Source: Parachlamydiales bacterium
Lineage (GTDB): Bacteria > Chlamydiota > Chlamydiia > Chlamydiales > Rhabdochlamydiaceae
Direction: 5' to 3'
DNA length: 11,710 nucleotides
Assembly: GCA_020050965.1 (NCBI GenBank)
Contig: JAGVJV010000192.1
Span: 1-11,710, forward strand
Shown: positions 7,655 to 11,710 of the stretch, piece by piece
Layout of the letters: each line of letters begins with the position of its first letter
Numbering within the stretch: the stretch's first letter is position 1
Position numbers and translations under genes: made by a program
Notes under the pieces: model-generated
What the model was told of the DNA's origin: nothing
What the model saw: only the letters and a program-made list of their open reading frames with translations
Databases searched by the model: none

Positions 7655-9299
7655 GTTCCTTTCTTCCTTTCATTTTCTCTACTGTGCGGATCTCTTGCCC
7701 TAATCTGCCCAATTGATAACCGTCGTAATCGACAAATTTAAAATAGCGTTCAAATTGAGGACACACCTTCGCAACCTGCTTAGAAAGTTCCTGAGCGATG
7801 AATCGATAAGCAGGATGCCCTGCTGGAGAAGAGCGGAGTTCACAAAGCCACTGCAAAGCGCGCAAATTGACATGGAAATACCAGTGGATATTGAAGCCCA
7901 TCGGAACAACATATTGAGCCTCTTCAGGAAGCTCAAGCGCAATTTGATCATAGGCCCGTTTTGCCTCTTCCATCGCATCACAATAGGGTTTCTCCATCGG
8001 AGTGCCTCGAATCTCAGAGGGGACAAAATATCCCAAATCGCAAGTGAGCAGCTGTCTTTCTTGGGTAAGCATCCGATGCCGCTGCAGATCGCGATAAGCT
8101 CCAAAATCGGCGACAATTTCAAATGTGAAATAGGCGTGCTCGAGAGCTCGAGGCGATTTATGCCTTCTGTTTTCGCGGAAATTGCTCCCCGCTTCCAGAA
8201 TCCGAGAAATCTGCTCTTCAGGCAAGCTGCGGCAATACTCCTGAAGCTGTTGCAAGCCCGAATGGGAATGTTCAAACAGCAGTGCAGCAGCCACTTTCAT
8301 TGGAGCTTCTGGATCATAAGCAATCAACCGAATACCCGGTCCGCTCATCGCCGGAATATTCTCGCTGCACTCATCCGCAAGGGCCTTCAATTCCCCTCTC
8401 AGTTGCTCAGAGAACTGGGAGAAGGTTTGCTGGTATTTGTGGTTGGGTTCAGCGCGCCTGACAAACGAAGGCATGATTTTAGACATCTCATGGAAGCCTT
8501 TTCTGCCGATATCCTGCATTTCAGCCAGATTGTGGCTGTTGAGCTTTTGAATCAGCCCCTCAAAAAAACGTCCGTTGCCAAACATACCCATGTTGGTCAG
8601 GGCGCTTGCAGGGAGGAGGCCGCGTAAGCAATCAAGCACCTTGGCCCGTATCGCCGCTGTATAGGCGACGATCGACACATCTTGTTCTTTGGGAAAATTC
8701 TTCTCCATGACAAGGGTCAATTGAGGAATCAAGATCGAATAGGTCTCAAATAACCGATTGCAAGTTTGCAAGTAGAGGTCTCGATAAGCTGAGGTCATCA
8801 AAATCGGTTCTCTAAAAAAGAGATATTCACCGCCCACTTTTTGATCGAAATAGATATAACGAGTCGATTTCTCTAAGGGAGATCCCCCAATCCTGCAGTC
8901 CTCAATCACCTTCGCAGCAAGCATCGAGATATTTTCAAGGGCTAAGTGGCCGCCGCCGAGCTCGCCAATCGAATCATCTCCATAACCATCGAGGATACGA
9001 TCATAAAAATTCTGCGCCTTCTTGATCGCCATGATCTGGTCTTCGATGATTCGCTCATCTCCCTCGCCCTTGATGACCGATCCGACAATCGAGCTAAAGG
9101 CAGTCTCCTCGCTCATGATGAACTCTTTGAGAAGTAGAGAGCGGAGCCCTAAACTAGAACGGGAATATCGGGAAAAAAGAGCCCCCTTGATCACTTCTGG
9201 GAGGTTTCTGAGGCAAAAGATATTGCTGGTCGTGCTGGTGACATACCGATTCAAAATTTTGGTTTGCTGCTCTGAAAACGTTTCATAATTTTCGATCAT
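7647..9299 (-). CDS. thyX: Double-length flavin-dependent thymidylate synthase (ThyX)
   Basis: Makes dTMP from dUMP using FAD, NADPH and methylenetetrahydrofolate; an alternative to ThyA. At 550 residues it is about twice a classical ThyX (roughly 220-250) and reads as two ThyX domains in tandem, about 25-290 and 315-540. The signature RHR-x7-S-x-RY is split between them. Domain 2 has the FAD-side RHR (407-409) but Leu instead of Ser at the signature position and no RY. Domain 1 has STRY (145-148) but CRI (135-137) in place of RHR. Domain 2 also has EH (386-387) and NLR (478-480), while domain 1 retains His118. Elongated ThyX is, from memory, usual in Chlamydiae. The ATG is preceded by AAGGA at good spacing. 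It is the first gene of the operon with the permease and uvrB. Confidence 0.92.
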   Translation of the reverse strand: MIENYETFSEQQTKILNRYVTSTTSNIFCLRNLPEVIKGALFSRYSRSSLGLRSLLLKEFIMSEETAFSSIVGSVIKGEGDERIIEDQIMAIKKAQNFYDRILDGYGDDSIGELGGGHLALENISMLAAKVIEDCRIGGSPLEKSTRYIYFDQKVGGEYLFFREPILMTSAYRDLYLQTCNRLFETYSILIPQLTLVMEKNFPKEQDVSIVAYTAAIRAKVLDCLRGLLPASALTNMGMFGNGRFFEGLIQKLNSHNLAEMQDIGRKGFHEMSKIMPSFVRRAEPNHKYQQTFSQFSEQLRGELKALADECSENIPAMSGPGIRLIAYDPEAPMKVAAALLFEHSHSGLQQLQEYCRSLPEEQISRILEAGSNFRENRRHKSPRALEHAYFTFEIVADFGAYRDLQRHRMLTQERQLLTCDLGYFVPSEIRGTPMEKPYCDAMEEAKRAYDQIALELPEEAQYVVPMGFNIHWYFHVNLRALQWLCELRSSPAGHPAYRFIAQELSKQVAKVCPQFERYFKFVDYDGYQLGRLGQEIRTVEKMKGRKEHV

Positions 9300-9317
9300 A
9301 CATTTCCTTGTGAAAAA

Positions 9318-9332
9318 TCACCCCAAGGGTGA
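9318..9332. promoter_or_regulatory. Palindrome in the thyX leader (operator or attenuator candidate)
   Basis: TCACCC (9318-9323) and GGGTGA (9327-9332) are perfect 6-base arms around a 3-base CAA centre. On the minus strand the hairpin is followed directly by TTTTT, like a short intrinsic terminator, and lies only a few bases before the thyX AAGGA. On the plus strand a T-run also follows, after CATA. A weak minus-strand -35-like TTTACA (9356-9361) would place transcription start close to this palindrome. Confidence 0.45.
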
Positions 9333-9381
9333 CATATTTTTTTAGCCAGATCAAGTGTAAAAATTATTTTAACTCTCTCAT

Positions 9382-9410
9382 TTGTATTTTATTGCCCTTC
9401 GCTCTATACT
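9382..9410 (+). promoter_or_regulatory. Sigma-70-type promoter for greA
   Basis: TTGTAT (9382-9387) and TATACT (9405-9410) are separated by the ideal 17 bases, giving a leader of about 35 bases before ATG 9453. The 153-base divergent region (9300-9452) holds no gene apart from this and the thyX leader. Confidence 0.6.
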
Positions 9411-9452
9411 CCTATCAATTGGGTAATAGATTTAATTAAAATTTAGGGGAAT

Positions 9453-11624
9453 ATGAAAAAGGTGGATATGGGCTATTTGGTCGATTTTGAAAAGGCAATC
9501 TCTAATCACGATGCGCCTACAATTTTGAGACTTTGGGAGGAATATACCTCCTCGGACGAAGTGGACGCTGAGGATTTCCGGGCGATCCTCGAAGCTGTCA
9601 AAAAATCAGATCTGCGCGACTATATTGGACGTCATATCGAGCGCTCGCTCCCTCTTTGGGAAATGGTGGAAAATGAGGAACTCTCAGGCGACATTCTCCG
9701 CTTGATTGTCGATCTACAAACTCTTAATAGCGATATCCTCCGTCAGCTCACTCTTGCACACCTCGAGAAAAAATTCGGCCAAGATAAACTCTTTAATGAA
9801 AAAATGCGTCTCGTGCATCTGCGTGGTGAAAAAGGGGATTTCAAAGGGGCAATCAGCAATTTTCTACTCCTCAATCATATGCACAAGGGCAATTTCGTCT
9901 TCCATACACTCGGGTGGGGTGTAGGCGAGATCATGGATGTCTCGATGCTGCGCGAACAGCTCAGCTTGGAATTTGACTATGCTCCTGGGCGCAAAGATAT
10001 GTCCTTTAAAGTGGCCTTTACAACTCTTATCCCTATCCCAAAAACCCATTTCCTCGCAGAGCGCTTTGGCAATCCTGATGCACTCGAAGAAAAAGCCAAG
10101 CAACATCCTGTTGAATTGATCCGAAAACTGCTCAAAGATCTTGGGCCTAAAACAGCTGCTGAAATTAAGGACGAACTTTGCGAACTGGTGATCCCCGAAA
10201 ATGAGTGGAACCGCTGGTGGCAGACAACACGGGCAAAGCTGAAGAAAGATACCCATATCGAAAGCCCTCAAGATCTAAAGCTCCCCTTCAGACTTCTAAA
10301 AGAGGAAATTTCCCATGAAGAGCGGTTGCAAGCAGACTTAGAAAAAAAGCCAGATGCAGAAACATTGATCCAGATGGTCTACTCCTTCCTCAAAGATTTC
10401 TCCGACACTTTAAAAAATATCCCCTTCAAAGACTCCCTTGCGACCAAGATGAAAGAACTGATTTCCTTTAAAGAGATCACTGCGCCGCAAGAGTTGCAAG
10501 TCCACTACTTCTTACAAGATTTGAGTGGAGAAAAAGACTATCAAGCAATTCCAGAGCTGCTGAAGAAAATTGATGCGATCGAAAAATTGATCGAGGATAT
10601 CTCCATTCAAGCATTCAAGAAGCGGACCCTAGTCCAGGTACGCAAATTTCGGGAGAACTGGCAGGAAATTTTCCTTAATCTCCTTTTCAAAGTGGAACAA
10701 GCTCCTCTGCGCGATTACATTCTCGGAGAGCTTCTGAAATCAGACAAAGCAAAAGAGCTAAAACTTAGGCTCGATGAGCTTTGCCAAAATCCCTACCACC
10801 ACCCTGAGCTGACCATCTGGTATTTCCAAAAATGCCTCGAAGACTCAGGCCTTCCACATGGCACCGTCGAAGGACGATCCCGCGTGTTTGAGGCCTTCCT
10901 AATAGCCCTTGGCTTCCTCGAGCAGAAAGGAGAGCAGCGTGAACTAATCAAAAAAATGCACGGCATCCTCTCAGCTAACCGCTATGCCATCGTCCGCGAA
11001 ATCATGAAAGATGCCAGCGTGGCCGATGTGCAAGAGTTCTTGCTCCTGATCTCCAAGTGCCATTCTCTTTCCGATCATGACATCAAAATCTTCCATTCCC
11101 TCGCCGAAGTAGCTCATCCCTCCCTTGCAAAAAAGAGGAAGAAAGCGAAAGTCGAAGAAGAAGAGGACGTCATTTGGACAACAGCGGAAGGGTATGCGAT
11201 TCTCCAGAAGAAAATCGAACAGATCGGCACTGTCGAGACAGTCGAGAACGCCAAGGAGATCGAAATCGCGCGCGCTCACGGCGACCTGCGCGAAAATGCC
11301 GAATTCAAAGCGGCACTCGAAAGACGTGATCGACTCCAAGCTGAATTGAAGTTTCTATCTGACCAACTCAACAAATGCCGCATCCTGACGCGCGATGATA
11401 TCGATACGAAAAAAGTGGGCGTCGGAGTCATTGTCGACTGCGAGAGCGAAGATGGTGAGCGAGTTGCCTACACCATTTTGGGCCCTTGGGATGCCGACCC
11501 AGACAAGAATATCCTCTCGTTCCAGTCGAAATTGGCTCGCAGTATGATTGACCTCAAGAAGGACGATACTTTTGAGATGCAGGGCAAGAAGTATAAGATT
11601 TTAGACTTCCGATCAGCATTATAA
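9453..11624 (+). CDS. greA: Transcription elongation factor GreA with long N-terminal extension
   Basis: Rescues backtracked RNA polymerase by stimulating transcript cleavage. The C-terminal ~155 residues (about 572-723) are a complete GreA: a coiled-coil with the catalytic tip AHGDLRENAEF (Asp611, Glu614), then the globular domain with ILGPWDAD and a final KILDF strand. Ahead of it lies a ~560-residue helical extension, against about 158 residues for ordinary GreA, ending in a charged linker KKRKKAKVEEEEDV (560-573). Chlamydiae are known for such enlarged GreA proteins. Within the extension, residues 148-197 look like a small beta-rich module (HTLGWGVGEI, then MSFKVAFTTLIPIP) resembling the CarD/Tudor RNA-polymerase-binding fold. 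Two starts are possible: ATG 9453, with AGGGGA only 2 bases away, and ATG 9468, after AGGTGG. The difference is five residues. Confidence 0.93.
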   Translation: MKKVDMGYLVDFEKAISNHDAPTILRLWEEYTSSDEVDAEDFRAILEAVKKSDLRDYIGRHIERSLPLWEMVENEELSGDILRLIVDLQTLNSDILRQLTLAHLEKKFGQDKLFNEKMRLVHLRGEKGDFKGAISNFLLLNHMHKGNFVFHTLGWGVGEIMDVSMLREQLSLEFDYAPGRKDMSFKVAFTTLIPIPKTHFLAERFGNPDALEEKAKQHPVELIRKLLKDLGPKTAAEIKDELCELVIPENEWNRWWQTTRAKLKKDTHIESPQDLKLPFRLLKEEISHEERLQADLEKKPDAETLIQMVYSFLKDFSDTLKNIPFKDSLATKMKELISFKEITAPQELQVHYFLQDLSGEKDYQAIPELLKKIDAIEKLIEDISIQAFKKRTLVQVRKFRENWQEIFLNLLFKVEQAPLRDYILGELLKSDKAKELKLRLDELCQNPYHHPELTIWYFQKCLEDSGLPHGTVEGRSRVFEAFLIALGFLEQKGEQRELIKKMHGILSANRYAIVREIMKDASVADVQEFLLLISKCHSLSDHDIKIFHSLAEVAHPSLAKKRKKAKVEEEEDVIWTTAEGYAILQKKIEQIGTVETVENAKEIEIARAHGDLRENAEFKAALERRDRLQAELKFLSDQLNKCRILTRDDIDTKKVGVGVIVDCESEDGERVAYTILGPWDADPDKNILSFQSKLARSMIDLKKDDTFEMQGKKYKILDFRSAL

Positions 11625-11625
11625 T

Positions 11626-11697
11626 TAACAGGATTTTAGGACTGTCAGGATAAATTTTTTTATCCTGACTACCCTTTCAGCGAAGCGGATCCTGTTA
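11626..11697. repeat. Nested inverted repeats (CAGGAT/ATCCTG) downstream of greA
   Basis: The outer pair is TAACAGGAT (11626-11634) with ATCCTGTTA (11689-11697); its last base is shared with the adapter. The inner pair is a perfect 11-base stem, GTCAGGATAAA (11644-11654) with TTTATCCTGAC (11659-11669), around TTTT. CAGGAT recurs at 11629 and 11646, with a degenerate AGGAC at 11638, and ATCCTG recurs at 11662 and 11689. Confidence 0.7.
11644..11669 (+). terminator. Stem-loop terminator candidate of greA
   Basis: The 11-base-pair stem starts 20 bases after the greA stop. It is AT-rich near the loop and followed by ACTACCC rather than a T-run, so it may act as a processing or stability hairpin instead of a true intrinsic terminator. 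Confidence 0.5.
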
Positions 11698-11710
11698 GAT
11701 CGGAAGAGCG
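11697..11710. other. Illumina TruSeq adapter remnant at contig end
   Basis: AGATCGGAAGAGCG at the very end is identical to the first 14 bases of the TruSeq read-2 adapter. The leading A may be the ligation A-tail. This is non-biological sequence left by incomplete trimming. Confidence 0.93.

Noticed and set aside
7700..8275. 191-codon minus-strand frame inside thyX
   Set aside because: It is a second frame of the same strand under a protein with clear ThyX motifs; it has no domain of its own.
7713..8627. Long plus-strand open frame (304 codons) antisense to thyX
   Set aside because: It lies wholly inside thyX, has no ribosome binding site or recognisable domain, and its composition is that of a reverse-complement shadow.
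1..11710. Mobile element, phage, CRISPR or toxin-antitoxin system
   Set aside because: I saw no transposase, integrase, regular spaced repeats or paired small toxin/antitoxin genes. All large genes are intact housekeeping or transport genes.

Overview
The window looks like a complete small draft contig from a member of the Chlamydiae, most likely one of the amoeba-associated 'environmental' families rather than Chlamydia itself. Three gene architectures support this: a DNA topoisomerase I with a C-terminal SWIB domain, a GreA enlarged to about 720 residues by a long N-terminal extension, and a double-length ThyX. A TyrP-type aromatic amino acid permease fits the same picture. The phylum call is inferred from gene architecture; no sequence search was run. 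The contig starts 4 bases before topA and ends in 14 bases identical to the start of an Illumina TruSeq adapter, so the last bases are not biological.

Layout. At 5-2569 (+) lies topA. A GTG-started, signal-peptide-bearing alpha/beta hydrolase (2553-3440) overlaps its end by 17 bases. Then come two short genes with good ribosome binding sites: an 88-residue exported acidic protein (3504-3770), ended by a strong stem-loop, and a 114-residue hydrophobic protein (3876-4220) with its own promoter. The hydrophobic protein has a bilobed membrane domain like that of chlamydial inclusion membrane proteins. A 204-base convergent gap (4221-4424) follows. On the minus strand, thyX, a tyrP-like permease and uvrB (9299 down to 4425) form a tight operon, with an 8-base overlap and then a 2-base gap. 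A 153-base divergent intergenic region (9300-9452) holds a promoter for greA and a short palindrome in the thyX leader. greA (9453-11624, +) is followed by nested inverted repeats built on CAGGAT/ATCCTG, then the adapter.

How the genes relate. Most are housekeeping information-processing genes: TopA relaxes supercoils, GreA rescues backtracked RNA polymerase, ThyX makes dTMP, UvrB repairs DNA, and the permease imports aromatic amino acids. The lineage-specific interest lies in the two small genes at 3504-4220, in the asymmetric ThyX tandem, and in the GreA extension. I found no mobile element, CRISPR array, rRNA or tRNA, and no gene-free stretch above 300 bases. I see no evidence of a wholly new multi-gene system.
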